DNA of 64,000 bases from Thelephora terrestris (taxonomy: Eukaryota > Basidiomycota > Agaricomycetes > Thelephorales > Thelephoraceae): the NCBI GenBank assembly GCA_015956445.1, contig WIUZ02000003.1, positions 2,356,001 through 2,420,000 of the forward strand, given 5' to 3'. The notes under the pieces were generated by a model that did no database searches, was not told the origin of the DNA, and saw nothing but the letters and a program-made list of their open reading frames with translations. Position 1 is the first letter of the stretch; each line of letters starts with the position of its first letter. The position numbers and the translations under genes are program-made. Of the stretch, positions 21,773-33,600 are shown one piece after another.

Positions 21773-24511
21773 ATGGCCACCCCGAACGTGGCTTCGGTTA
21801 AAATGTGTGTTGACTTTCCACGTTCCAACCCCTGATGTTCGGAGCCAATCTGAGTCCTCAGCCTTACGGTTGGTTCAGCCGTCGGTTCCATACGTGAAAT
21901 CTTCGCGAAAATCGACGGAATCAATGCAAAGCACGGGAAATTTGACGTTGTGCTGTGTATCGGTGATTTCTTCGGCCCTGTGGACGGTGATGGCGCCACA
22001 GACAACCCAGAGGTTGCTCAGTTGCTCAACGGGGACATAGTTGGTACCCTTGTTTGCCTTGCTCTACCGTTTTGTGTGCTGACCAAATCTCGTTGTGCAG
22101 CTCCGTTAACGTGCTACGTGATGCAAGGAGAACGCGCTCTGCCATACCCAGTGATCGAAAAGTTCGCGTCAACTCAGGGAGAGATCGCCAAAAACGTGTT
22201 CTTGTTGGGTACGCCACGCGTACGCCTTGCTTTCCGGATGTAGAGGCTCACCCAGACCCACCAGGCAAATCGGGGATCGTCACTACACCGCACGGCCTGA
22301 AGATTGCTTGTCTCGGAGGAGCTTACGATGCACAGACTTATGCCCAAGCCGAATCCCCTCACGTGAGTTCATCGGGAATCCTCAGAACCACTCTCACGAC
22401 GGAAACAGGGTTTCACCTCACCATACTTTACAAAACATACTATCGAGAAACTGAACTCGAGCTCGATGATAAACTCAGCCTCGGAACCACAAAACTTCTC
22501 ATCACTGGCAGCAATCCGGGCAGCCGCTTCCACTTCGTCTCTCGTAGATGTGATGATCAGCAACGTCTGGCCTGAGCCTATCACCCAATTTTCTGATGTG
22601 GCATTGCCCTCACCTGAGCTCGCTTCGATCTGCGTACAGCCTGCTGGTGATCTCGTAAAGACGACGAAGCCTCGGTACTTCATAGCTGCCGGCGGTGGAA
22701 AACCTCCCATGTTCTGGGAAAGAGAACCTTTCGTGTGGGATGACGAACAGGGGCGCATTTCCCGATTTATCAGCCTGGGAGCTTTCGGGGGGGAACAACC
22801 AGCGTCAGGCAAAAAACAGCGGGTACTGACATTTTACCTCGTCGGACATCCCCTTCCTTACCCAAACCGTTTTCCAGTGGTTCTATGCCTTCTCAATCAA
22901 TCCAAGCGCGTCTGCACCAACTCCTCGGCCTAACAACGCCACAAAGAACCCGTTCACCGAGTTCGTGCAACGAGTGCAAAAACGTCCGTTGGACATGAAC
23001 GAAGGTCAAAACTTCCGGTGGGGTAACCAAAAAGCCCCCGCGAAACGAACGCGCACAGGTTGGTGTTCTTTAATCTCTGCGCTCTGTGCGTCTTACGAAA
23101 GGATACCTAGGTGATCCAGGAAAACCTCCTCCAGGATATAAATGCAAACGCTGCGAAGGCAACGATGTGGGTGTCGTCGTTGGCGACAGGGTGCCTGTTC
23201 TGATTCCTCCGTCGTTAGCACTTCATCACCGACTGTCCTGAGCGCGCAAAGCCGCCTGAGGGATATATCTGTAAGATTTGCAGTACCGTAAGTGGTCCTC
23301 CGACTTTGTCGGGTTCTGAAATCTCATCCCCGCCCATACAGCCCGGTCATTTCGTCCGTGATTGTCCAACAAAGCATACACCGGGCGATACGGGTGGGAA
23401 AAAGCCTAAGGAGGGTTATGTCTGCAGAGCCTGTGGAGGCACGGAGCATTATCTAGAGGACTGCCTCGTTGCGCAACAAGGTCGGACTGAACGACCTCGC
23501 AGGGATCCCATGAAGGAGATCGCTCGTGCGTCTGTTTGTTTTTTTTGCAATCGCCCTCTGCATTTATCCACACCCTTGTTTAGCTGACGAATGCTGGTTC
23601 TGCCTCTCTAATCCTGCGATCGCGTGAGTTCGGTCCTGGGGACAAGGTCTTGATACCTGCTGACTTGGCCGTCATCTCAGAAAGCATCTCATCGTAGCCA
23701 TCGGTAACGAATGCTACGTGACGTTATCGAAAGGACAGATACCTCCCACCAAGACCGCGGGGGACTACCCGAACACGACACACATTCCCGGGGGTGGTCA
23801 CATCCTCATCGTGCCGATCGGGCACTACCAGACCATCCAATCCATCACTCCGGATTTAGCGCAAGGTATCAACGCTGAGATAAACAAGTAAGCCGCCCCC
23901 CGCCCCCTTCATTATTCCGAAAAAACACTAGGGGCTGACAGTCTTACAAACAGATACAAGATAGCGCTTCACAATTTCTACGCGAAGCACGGAGCCGCGA
24001 TGGTCTCGTTCGAGGTTGGAAGGGTGAGCGCCAAGGGCGGCCACGCCCACGTCCAAGTCGTGCCCGTCCCGCACCCGCTGGCGGACAAGGTCGAGGGAGC
24101 GTTCGTCGACGAAGGGAGGCGGATCGGGCTCGAGCCGGAGAGCGACCCTCAAGCCGCGTTGAAGGCTTGCGCGGACGGGAAGAAGAGCTATTTTAGGGTG
24201 GATTTGCCGGACGGGAGGGAGGTCGTCTGGTTGATCGATAACGCGGGGAGGTCGTTCAGTCTACAGTTTGGAAGGTGAGTCTCTCCCCCTCTCCCTCTCT
24301 TTTTCTCTCTCTATGATGCGGGCGGAGCTGACATCCGGCGGACGTCCCGCCATTTTAATCTCTCTCTCTCCACAGGATCGTGTTGACTTCGCTCCTCGGT
24401 ATGAAGGACAGGTTGGATTGGAAAGCTTGCTCTCAATCGGATGAGGACGATACGCTCGACGCCCAAATTTTCAAAACGGCTTTTGCGCCTTTTGACGATT
24501 CGTCGGAGTGA
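21773..24511 (+). CDS. DRN1: CWF19-like/Drn1 RNA-processing factor (CwfJ family)
   Basis: Thirteen exons in consistent phase: 21773-21804, 21862-22043, 22101-22208, 22244-22362, 22409-22822, 22878-23058, 23111-23166, 23219-23287, 23342-23525, 23584-23623, 23681-23887, 23954-24274, 24376-24511; 682 residues. The N-terminal metallophosphoesterase-like half starts ILTVGSAVGSIREIFAKID and has FDVVLCIGDFFGP. Three CCHC zinc knuckles follow (CKRCEGNDHFITDC, CKICSTPGHFVRDC, CRACGGTEHYLEDC). The CwfJ C-terminal domains begin at DECWFCLSNP and include NTTHIPGGGHILIVPIGHY. Yeast Drn1 stimulates lariat debranching, and human CWF19L1 is the counterpart; the nuclear role here is by family. Intron 3 (22209-22243) is only 35 nt, at the lower limit for fungal splicing, but phase and family sequence require it. 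Confidence 0.93.
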
Positions 24512-24870
24512 GAGAGGTCCGGTGACTGAACCGCGGACATCCCACACTTTGCTTGCATCCCTTCATCATTCTGGCCACGCCGCTCTAAACTCCCCTAGCT
24601 CAGGCTCCGGAACGTTGCTCCCACCTCTCCCACTCGACACCCTTGCCATATCGATTTGCTCGCAGTCTCGATTCGAAATGATGTGACCTTGCTTTTTTTC
24701 AAAGAGATCCCTCGCAGACGTCGTACGAACGCTCTTCTTTTCCCGCAGATTGTTTTTTCCAGTTGACCGAGAAATACGAACATGTTACAACGAGTATTAC
24801 ACGACCCTATCTGTCTAGGACAGGGTTTCCTTACCTACCGCTCCATAAAAACGGTTGCCTACCTCCACAC

Positions 24871-27207
24871 TCAAACGGTATCCGACACCGTCAATCCATC
24901 GAGGCTCTTCTTATACCCGTGCCCAAACCCTCTGACGCCCTCCTTCTTAGCCTTCCTCAGCAACCTCCCGATAGCGTCCAAACCCTTATCCAAATCCGCC
25001 AGCGGAGGACCGAACGAGAGCCTGACAAAGTGGTGGCACGGGGAGTTGAACAAGTTTCGACGGTGGCTGGGGTTGATGTCGAAGAAGATCCCGGGGATTA
25101 CGATGGTATGCTCTTTGAGCAGCTCTTCGAAGAAGGTCTACACAACGTAGCGAAATCAGTCAAGAGGCAAAAGAAGGGGGTGGGAAGGGACGTACGAGGC
25201 CGTTGTTCAAGGGTTGTGGGAGGTTATCCAAGTTCAACCAGATGTAGAACGTGCTGACGGGTGGGATCTCGACTTTCAACCCCAACTCTTCAAGTCGCTT
25301 GAGGACGTGATCTCTTTTCGCCTTGAAATGTTTCTGGAGGGCGATCCTCTCCTTGGCGGCATGCTCGGGGTTCAACAGCGGGAGAGCAGCGAGCTGGAGC
25401 CTGCAAAAAACCTCGCGTCAATCAGACAGATTCCAGAGGATGTTTCGCATCAACGTACGGATGATTGGCTCCTCCATCGAGATAAGAACCTAAAAGTGAA
25501 AACCCGTCAGAACCAGAGACAGTAAAGTTCCTTCGTCGACCAATGGCACACCTGACTGAGAAAGGGCAGTGATCAAGTTCTTGGGTCCGATGACCCAGCA
25601 CACTCGCCATCCAGGTAACCTCCAGTTCTATAAGATCCCTTTAGCCTATGTATGTCATATGTGCAATGAGATAAATCTGTACCTTGGTCAAACCGTCGAT
25701 TATGACGACCGAGTCCTAACGGGTGTCCGAGTTAGCCGCTGTGCGGGGTACCGGACGAAGGACAACAGACGTCATTGACATCCTCCACATATGCAGCGGA
25801 TGAGACGGGTTTCCCAAGGTCCTGCTCGTTTTCGTGATAGATATACCACGAGTAGAACTAGAAAATACCGTTGCGCCATCAGCCACACACGACCACAACG
25901 CACATAAGAAGAAGCCCTTACCTCGTCGAGAACCATAGTAACGTGTTGTTCGCGGCCGAGGTTGACGAGTTCCTGGAGGTCCTTGCCCCTGTCACAAAAT
26001 CAGCGTTCTCGAACTTGGAATGGGCGGTGAGTTGACGGACTGGATGACTTGACCAGTAGGGTTTCGTGGGTTCGAAGCAATCAAAACTGCCAATCCCTGG
26101 GTCCTGATATCTTTCTGCAAGACGGAGTAAGAGGTGAGCGAAATATAGGAGATATGAAATGCGATGGAGTGGGGTGACAGACCTTTACTTGGTTCAAGTC
26201 AAGACTGTACCGATTCTAAAAAGAACGGATCATAGTTAGCGACACTTCGCCGGGTGGGAAGACAGTGTGTCTACCTCTGCTTCCAAACTATGGGATAAAG
26301 ACCAAAAGGTTAGAAGGGTTGGGGCGTGCATAGTAGGTCAGCTCACGCGGTGGGAACGGGCACCAATCGTTTGAAAGCGCTCAACACCTGATCGTAAGCG
26401 GTGTAATCCGGGACTTGGTAAGACTAGCAAGGAGACTCAGCTCACGACGCAAAAAGAGCTGCAGATCTCACACACCGTATACACATCCCCGACGACGGCA
26501 GCAACTCGAGATAACCCAGCCCTTCCACCGGGAACGATGCAAACGTTCTCGTGGGTGTATTGGCTGGTCTTCCCTTGCCTGTAGGTGTGGTTGTAGAGGT
26601 TCGCGACTGCTTGACGGAGTTCTGATATCGCGAAGTTCCAACACGCGATAAATCATCCCTTCATACTGGAGAGAGAACAAGATTCACAAACCTTTGACAC
26701 CTGTGGTAGGCGCATACTCCAAACTGTCTTGAGGGACCGGGATCGAAGAGGGGCGTTCCGGGGCATCAGGGATGGGACCGACCTCAGGAGCACCTTGTCC
26801 AAGATTCGACCACTCATGGGAACAGGCGTAACTGAACCCGTTCGCCATGGCACGATCCGAACAATAGATCACACCAGTACTTCCAGGATGGAGAATTCCA
26901 GGTACGGTCTCTTCATCCTACAAAAACAATCGTATGTTAGATCGCAGTTGGGACGCATGGGAGATAGGACCTGAAACGTACAGGGTTGACCGTCTGAGGA
27001 AGGACGCCCTTCGCTGAATGTCCGGCAGCATCACGGTAGATCTGGATAAGATAGAGGTTGTCAATAAGGCCCAGTCGATCGAGGACGACAATCCCTCGGA
27101 CGGAAGTGCAGATCGCGAGAAGATCGAATGGATGGGAGGTGTGTGTGTGGGGGGATGGGGGATATGAGACTCACCCTGTGTGCCTCTGATTCCTTCTCGT
27201 GCCTCAT
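24871..27207 (-). CDS. Class I/II pyridoxal-phosphate aminotransferase
   Basis: Fifteen exons: 27207-27175, 27041-26982, 26917-26692, 26621-26476, 26423-26347, 26287-26275, 26215-26189, 26114-26041, 25988-25922, 25857-25771, 25715-25683, 25627-25552, 25489-25459, 25400-25196, 25137-24871; 473 residues in unbroken phase. Fold-type I hallmarks in order: LGQGAPEVGPIP near the N-terminus, IVPGGRAGLSRVAA (cofactor phosphate side), ASNPRNPTGQVI with the conserved Asn, and VIIDGLTKNWRLPGWR. In the last of these the Lys (about residue 281) should form the internal aldimine and Arg follows. FVRLSFG near the C-terminus carries the substrate-carboxylate Arg. The amino donor cannot be told. The gene converges with the DRN1-like gene. 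Exon 6 is 13 nt. The 11-codon first exon is the least certain, though a TATA box lies 41 nt above it. The introns include one GTCCGT donor. Confidence 0.88.
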
Positions 27208-27247
27208 AGTTTCGATAACGTGGAAGACCTACAGGAAACGTTCGAGC

Positions 27248-27254
27248 TTTTATA
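27248..27254 (-). promoter_or_regulatory. TATA box of the aminotransferase gene
   Basis: Minus-strand TATAAAA, 41 nt upstream of the ATG at 27207, supporting that start. Confidence 0.5.
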
Positions 27255-27257
27255 AGG

Positions 27258-28268
27258 CTATCTATAGGTGAGAGCGGACGTAAAAAACCAAACAACTGAC
27301 AACATCTCGCAAGTGAGGCGTTCCAGGCGAAGGACTCCCGGACCGTGATGGAAACCTGCTGCTGAATGCTGAGTTCACGTTTGACATACTTTGAGATTTG
27401 CCTCTAGGTTTCTAATATTCTGTACGTTCTGCGTTCCTTGGCTGATCTCCTGGGTATACGCAAGCGGTCTCAAGGTGCAGACGATTTGTCGTACGGAAGA
27501 GAGAAAGAGAGAGAGAGAGTAATCTTAAACCTGGGGATCAGAGATAAAAAAAGAGACGTTGCGGAGTTGTGCAGATTCCAAAAAAAGACTGTACCTCGAA
27601 CTCGATCTTGAGGCTCGATAAGTCGTCATCCGGATGCCGACGAATTTCAAGCTAACCGTGCTCATCGAACTATGGCTCAACATTGGGGCTGAAGCTCATA
27701 CGAAGTCTCCACAGCAATAGCCAGAGAAGGGAGGATTTATTCACGGAAGCTATAGCCGTCACCCCCAAACACAAAGATATTTTTGGGTTTGGGCGGCGAA
27801 GCTGGTGACGCAGAGGCCAGCAACAAAACCGTGTGAAAAATAAATTGATTCCGCACGTCATCGAAAAGTGTGAACTGCCAACTGACGTCTGCTGATCCAT
27901 TCTGACAAATATTGGACAGGGAATCGACGGATCTGGGGGGGGGGAAGCTAACCAATTATGGAGAAGAACACCGAGAGACTCCGGGAGTTTCCGGACTTTT
28001 GGACGTTTGACGGCCAACCTCAACTGTTCATTTCGTCCGCATCTCTGTGCGATTGAAGAAGGGAAGAGAGCAGGGGGAGCGTACAGATCGCACGCCAAAC
28101 AGCGCAATCCAAAAGAGATTGCCCACCGGGCACGACGGGCAGAACATCACCGTCATATGTACATTGCCAACGATGGCCGCAAACGAGTAGAGAACGTGGG
28201 AGAGTTGGGGCCAGGGTCCCGATCTCGTAACAAGGCGCTTCGCCGATCCAGGTCTCAGGTCCAAAAAC
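27258..28268. other. No gene supported
   Basis: A short AG repeat run (about 27500-27520), a G9 tract near 27936 and overlapping frames on both strands. The right end may hold upstream parts of the short ORF at 28269, since its frame stays open back to about 28190. Confidence 0.4.
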
Positions 28269-28448
28269 ATGGAAGCGGCCAATCGCGAAACCTCGGAAGC
28301 AACTCTGCTCCGACATATACCCCTCTACCTTCCCGCGAACCCGACAAGTCCCTTTGATATCCCCGCCGGGAAGAATGCATCCCACACCCGCCGCCCGACC
28401 TCCAAAGCACAATCGTCGGTCGAGCAGTTCAAGTATTCGTTCGACTAG
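28269..28448 (+). CDS. Short hypothetical ORF, possibly an exon
   Basis: ATG at 28269 opens a 59-residue frame with codon use like a real exon: it reads ETSEATLLRHIPLYLPANPT and ends SVEQFKYSFD before a TAG. The reading continues sensibly after the stop (FWNRFWDSS). A further open stretch near 28480-28590 in another frame gives PDSNGGTFKRAFLTGKPKTL. This suggests a small intron-containing gene or a degenerate one. No family recognised. Confidence 0.3.
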   Translation: MEAANRETSEATLLRHIPLYLPANPTSPFDIPAGKNASHTRRPTSKAQSSVEQFKYSFD

Positions 28449-29313
28449 TTCTGGAATCGCTTTTGGGACAGTTCCTGAACGCCGCATCGACTTTTCCGCA
28501 TCGAACACCACGTGTTCCAGATAGCAACGGTGGGACATTCAAACGTGCATTCCTGACGGGAAAGCCCAAAACCCTCATCGCATCAAATTCGTAACTTATC
28601 CTCAATCGAGCCTTTCTTTCCCACAGTTCAAACGCCAAGTTCCGCAGCACGGGTCAAGGGCACATCTACTTCGCGTACCCATCCGACGACTGCGCTCTTT
28701 TGTTTGGGGTGGTATCAAGGTGGTACCGAACAGGTCCAGAGGAGGGTGCAAGGGAGACATGGTAATACTGATTATGATGTATGAAGATAATCCTAGGTGA
28801 TACAACAGACGACCGCAACTTGTGCTTCACAGAGCACATCCACCAACAAACATTTGTTCCCATTTCGCTGGTGAGGAAACCGGAAAAAAAGGGGACGAAA
28901 ACAACGTACAACGGAGTAAGACACAAGTCGCGAATTATAAAATGAGTGTGAACGGTCGTCAAAACACGACCTGTAATAACAGAAAACGATACGCCAGCCT
29001 GCCGGGAGGCCATCCGTCAAGTACGCATAAAACGCGACAGTTAGAGACCCTAACGACAAGTGAGAGGGAAAGGGAAAGGCAACGAGTGCAAGAGTGCGAC
29101 ATTCGTGTCCGTACAGTAATCGTCGTCGCCAAGCATTAATACGATAAAAACTCAGCAGCCACGGAAAGAGGTGGAAGATAACAGGCCGATAACATCCAGA
29201 GGAACAAGCATATTGGTTGGTCACAGCAATCAAGAGTAGCGGGTGGAGCAGTCGTCCTAGCAAGCGCCGTACCGAGCCCAAGACAGGAGAGCTGGGTGCA
29301 CCTGCAAAGCCGC
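28449..29313. other. No gene supported; 3' flank of the bHLH gene
   Basis: The right part is the 3' untranslated side of the minus-strand bHLH gene. The 195-codon minus-strand frame at 28793-29380 overlaps its coding end out of frame and is not believed. Confidence 0.45.
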
Positions 29314-30689
29314 TTACATCACCAACGAATAAGCAGTTGGATTGGGTCCTGGAACCCCAACCAGTCCTTCCTCTCGCCATCTCGCCATGTTATCCATGCG
29401 CGCGCCGCTGAACAGTTCGTAGTTTCCAATGGGGCTTGCCCGACTTCCAATACTGTCACTCCTCTCGCGTCCTACCATACCATGTTCCATATAACGGGGC
29501 TGCTGAGAGATGGGGAATCCGTTGGAGAAACCGCCATCGAAGGGACTGCTACCAGGGCTTGTTCCGCCGCTGCTGTTAGGAGGAGTGAATTGTCCGGTCG
29601 AGTTGCTATACCATCCTGGAGTGGCCTTTTGGTCCGCCTCAGTGGCAAGTTGTGCCAAAATGTGCGGCGGCAACTGTCCGTTAGTGTAGGACTGGGGGAC
29701 ATTGTAACCAAACCGAGATGGGTGACAGCTATCGTATATCATCGCCGGGTTCTCATACGAGACTTGTGACTGGTGGGTCGCGATAATTGGGCGCCCAGGG
29801 GGAATATGCTGGGGCGATGCCGTATGTGGGTGCTGACGCCCAGGAACAAGTTGGCTGTGAGCGTGGTAAAGCTGGGAACCACCCATGGCTTGCTGGCAAA
29901 GAGGTTGTGCAGCACAGTTTTGTTGAACGGGAAGAGGTGGTGCATTATGAACAAACTGGTGACTCGGGGGAGAAGGGGCTGACACGGGGGACTGGCTGCG
30001 TTTGATCACGTTAATAACGGCAGCGTGCGCGACATCCTCTGCGTCTTCTGAGGAGCGGGCGTGGAAATCATCCTCGTCGTCTTCCATGTTTTGGTCGTCT
30101 TCCTGTTGGCCGGCGGGGAGAACAACCTCAACTTCACCGCTGAGCACCGAGTGGAAGCCATCGCCGCGGGCGGGCTCCTCCAGGCGGGGGACACCTGATT
30201 GATCACGCCATTCATTCAGTTCCCGACGAAGGGCGTCGGTTTCCGCCTTGAGGATGCGAAGTTCACGAGCAGCAATCAACCTGTGATGGCGAGATGCATG
30301 GATGTGCGCAATCGACGAGTTGACGATGGAAGACTTGGAAGGACGACGAATTTGGGAGAGGTTTGGCAAAAGAGCAGCGAGGTCCTATCGCGATGATTGA
30401 GCGTTTTCGGAAACGCAATTGGGTGGTATGTGCTTACCAAGAAGCGACCGTTGAGGGTCTCACGACGCTGCCTCTCCACTGCGTTGTGGGTCGCCCTTCG
30501 CTCGGCGGTATTTGCGCGCCTGCTGGGCTTTCTCTTTCCAGAAGGAGCAGGGGGGATCGTATCGGGGTGAACGTTAACTTCAGAAAGAGATTGAGAGATC
30601 GAAGGGGGCGTCAATGGGGAAGATTGAGTGGAAGGTGAAGTAGAAGCGCTGTCTGAGGGGCTGGAGGGAATCTGGACAGATGTCGCCAT
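29314..30689 (-). CDS. bHLH transcription factor
   Basis: Two exons, 30689-30438 and 30384-29314, join in phase 0 across a 53-nt intron; 440 residues. The basic region and first helix read ATHNAVERQRRETLNGRF (residues 67-84), cut by the intron exactly at the end of helix 1. The second exon continues DLAALLPNLSQIRRPSKSSI, then the helix 2/coil region ARELRILKAETDALRRELNE. The His-Glu-Arg arrangement of the basic region (HN..ER.RR) is the class that recognises CACGTG-type E-boxes, so it should be a nuclear homo- or heterodimeric DNA-binding protein. The C-terminal 280 residues are acidic then Gln/Pro/Ser-rich, a typical activation-type region. Targets are unknown. Confidence 0.9.
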
Positions 30690-33600
30690 TGCGAGAAGCA
30701 GCGATAAAGGGTAAGTGAAGAGGTGGGTGACGGGTGAGGTTGGTATCGACGCTAAAAGTACGCGAGCGTGAACTCAAGCAGAAACTTAATAGCGAAGTCG
30801 GGAGAGTTGATGGGAGATGGATAATGCGGAGGGGGTAAAATGCCAGTCGCGAGTATAACTCAAGCGTACGGCTATCACTTGCTTGCTTTAGGGTGGGAAT
30901 GGCGGGGGAGGAGGAGTCGGCAAAGGGTCGCGAGATCTTTGGAGAGGTATGTCAGTAAATTCAAACATTCGGATTCCGACAAACTCACACCAAGCGGGGT
31001 CCTTTGTTACGACGAGGAGAGTCGGGGGGGAGGGGAAGCAAGGGGAACGTGGGGAATGAGTGTATTCGCTGCTCTCAGAAGGGCATCTACGGTGAGGGGA
31101 GGAGGGCTAACTTTGAAGCGATCACCCTTATTAATACTTATCCATTGGAGGTCTATCTTTCGGCAATCCCCGCCGGAGTTCAAATTCCCGGTTTCCCGGC
31201 TCGGCACTCCCTCGTCTCCGATCTATCAACTGCCAATTGGCATCATTTCATTCCTCCTGATTGGTCCCAGAGATCTACTAGCACTCCTCGCCTCGTTCGC
31301 CTTACAGCATAGGCTGTGACCAACCTTTCGATTCTCAAGATCTCAACCTTCAGCGCTCCAGCCACGACGGACGGCTCTCATCCTTCCTCGACGCACCTAA
31401 ACCACGTGTTTAAACGCTGCGAAAAAGAAAGGCGATGCGACAATCCATCCCAAACCTTTAACCGACGTCGGTCACAGAGGCCAATTCATCGTCGAGTCGC
31501 CCAACTCTATTTCGTGTTGCTTGCGAGGTCCAATTTCTTTTGCGGGAGCCTCCGTTACTTTGACCTTGTCGCAGCGCCTCCGCTCTGAGGCGAGGTTTTG
31601 TGACAAAAGCGTCTCTCTGAGTGGTAGAGAAAAGTCTACGACAGCCACTGGGGGCCTCCGATCGGTTGTCCTGCCCACTGGCTTTGTTGCTGTGCTACCG
31701 GATTTCCTCCGAGCCCGCCAAGCGACCGTAACTGGTCCCTCCCGTGGAACAATTCTACCTTCGATTACACCCGAAAAACGGGACAAAATCCGACGGTCTC
31801 ACTCTGCTCATCCCGCTCAATGCCCAACGCAAACCTAACCCTCAAGGTCACTTGGTCCTGCCTCTACACATGAGTTTGTACCCCAAAATTCCCGAACTGA
31901 ATACACCCAGCCCAGCGGCGTGTATAAAGGCGTTTCGACTAGCGAGATTACGGCAGAAGGTCCACCGGCGTCTCATCCTCATTAACCCAGGTCACAGGAC
32001 CAACCTTCGGAAACAGCCTGCAGAAGATTGTGCAGTAGGCTGTATCGACTATATTGTGAATTGTGATGGATCACCGCTGCGATTGGCCCATCTCACAGAG
32101 CTTTACATCACCTATTTGACATCACCTTAGGGCGAGGGGTTCGAAGCCATGGAACATCTGATTTTGCGAGTCGGCGGTTTTTTACCCCCACTTGCATGGG
32201 CTGAGCCTCGGAGGAATCCCGTTCAACTTCAGTGCGGATATCCCGGCCGAGGTCGGTAGCTTCCGGCGGAATTTATTCCAACTCTCTGTGATCCAGCGCG
32301 CCCGCGTCCCGTCAGACGTTTCATCGATTTATTGCCTGTAGCTTACTGCAAACGATGGTTTCACTCGCTCCCGTGCCACATTTACTTCGACGATAAACTT
32401 CGGAGAAATCGGGTGCCAAATCTTGCAGCCACCAGATAGGGGCACCCTCTGCCGGTCTGACACCTGACTCCAAAGGGAGGAAGGTTTATCCTGTTTTTCT
32501 GGATTCCCTGGCTTGTATGAACGTGTGCCTCGTTTACGCTATTCTCAGTGATCAGCTCCAGGCGAGACGGTCGTTCGTTCGTTCATTTGCGGTAAATGTA
32601 TATTACCTTTTTTTGGCTCGTCATGTTCCCCTGACACCCCTAAGTAACAAGCGCGTGTCGCTGAAATCATCAGCGATGAACATATCAGGACCCCTGACAA
32701 TCAGGGAACGTTGTACCTCCCTTCGGTATCTGATATTAAACATCGTGAGTGGAGCAAAATTGAAGGTTTTGCTTCGGTCGTTGTGTCAGCGCTTGAGGCT
32801 TCCCCCACAGAGCGATGGTTTTTTTATGGTGACCTGGAGTGATCCATCGGTTGTTCCGATGGATCCTCGAGAGCTCCTCGATTTCAGGCCACATTTATTG
32901 CAGCAGCAAAGACGATGGGGCTATTTGTCCAGAGGCGCATGCAGCGGGATTCGAAAGCGCGCGCAAAAAATTCAAGGGAGCCGAGGGCTAGTTTTGCAAC
33001 GCCTATAGAGTGAACGTGATGAGAAGGAAGGGACTGATGCGCGGGCCGATTTGACTATGGATGTCCTGATAGAGGTATCGACTTTCATCTCTGTATTCAG
33101 TGACATTGAGAGTTTGCGTACTGATTCGTTCGCGACGGACCAGCCGTGGGTTCCCCGACCTCAAAAGGCTCATAGACATCTGACGTATTGAGTAATCGAT
33201 TCTATGAGCGAGCGAGAGAGAGGCGATAGTATCAACAACCAGAATTCAAGAGCCACTGTATGGCGGAGAATGAGAGGAGAACGTTGTGGCACCTGGCGAT
33301 CACCGCGGACGGCGCGGCTCGAATTGACTTGCGGTCTACATTTTTGAGAGCTCAAGTACCAAAGGAGACCGAAATACCAAACGGTGCGCGTCAAAGCTAA
33401 GGATCGCGCCCAGCGCGTTCTCTGCAAGCTAAGGGACATAGGACGGGGATGCCGATGTTGCCAGAGTTCGATAGCCAAGTAGAGAGCCGTGCGTGAGTGA
33501 AAGGCACTCAGGAAGGTGGCCACAGAGCATAACAACGTTGTGGATGCAACAAACCGATTTGTGGGCTGCACCGATGCTTCCGGCCGGGCCCTCGCTTCTG

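Noticed and set aside
28793-29380. 195-codon minus-strand frame overlapping the end of the bHLH gene
   Set aside because: It lies mainly in the 3' flank, overlaps the bHLH coding end in another frame, is Leu/Phe/Ser-biased and has no splice or motif support.
32517-33008. 163-codon plus-strand frame with ATG
   Set aside because: No motif, splice pair, promoter or compositional evidence. Such a length can arise by chance in this window.
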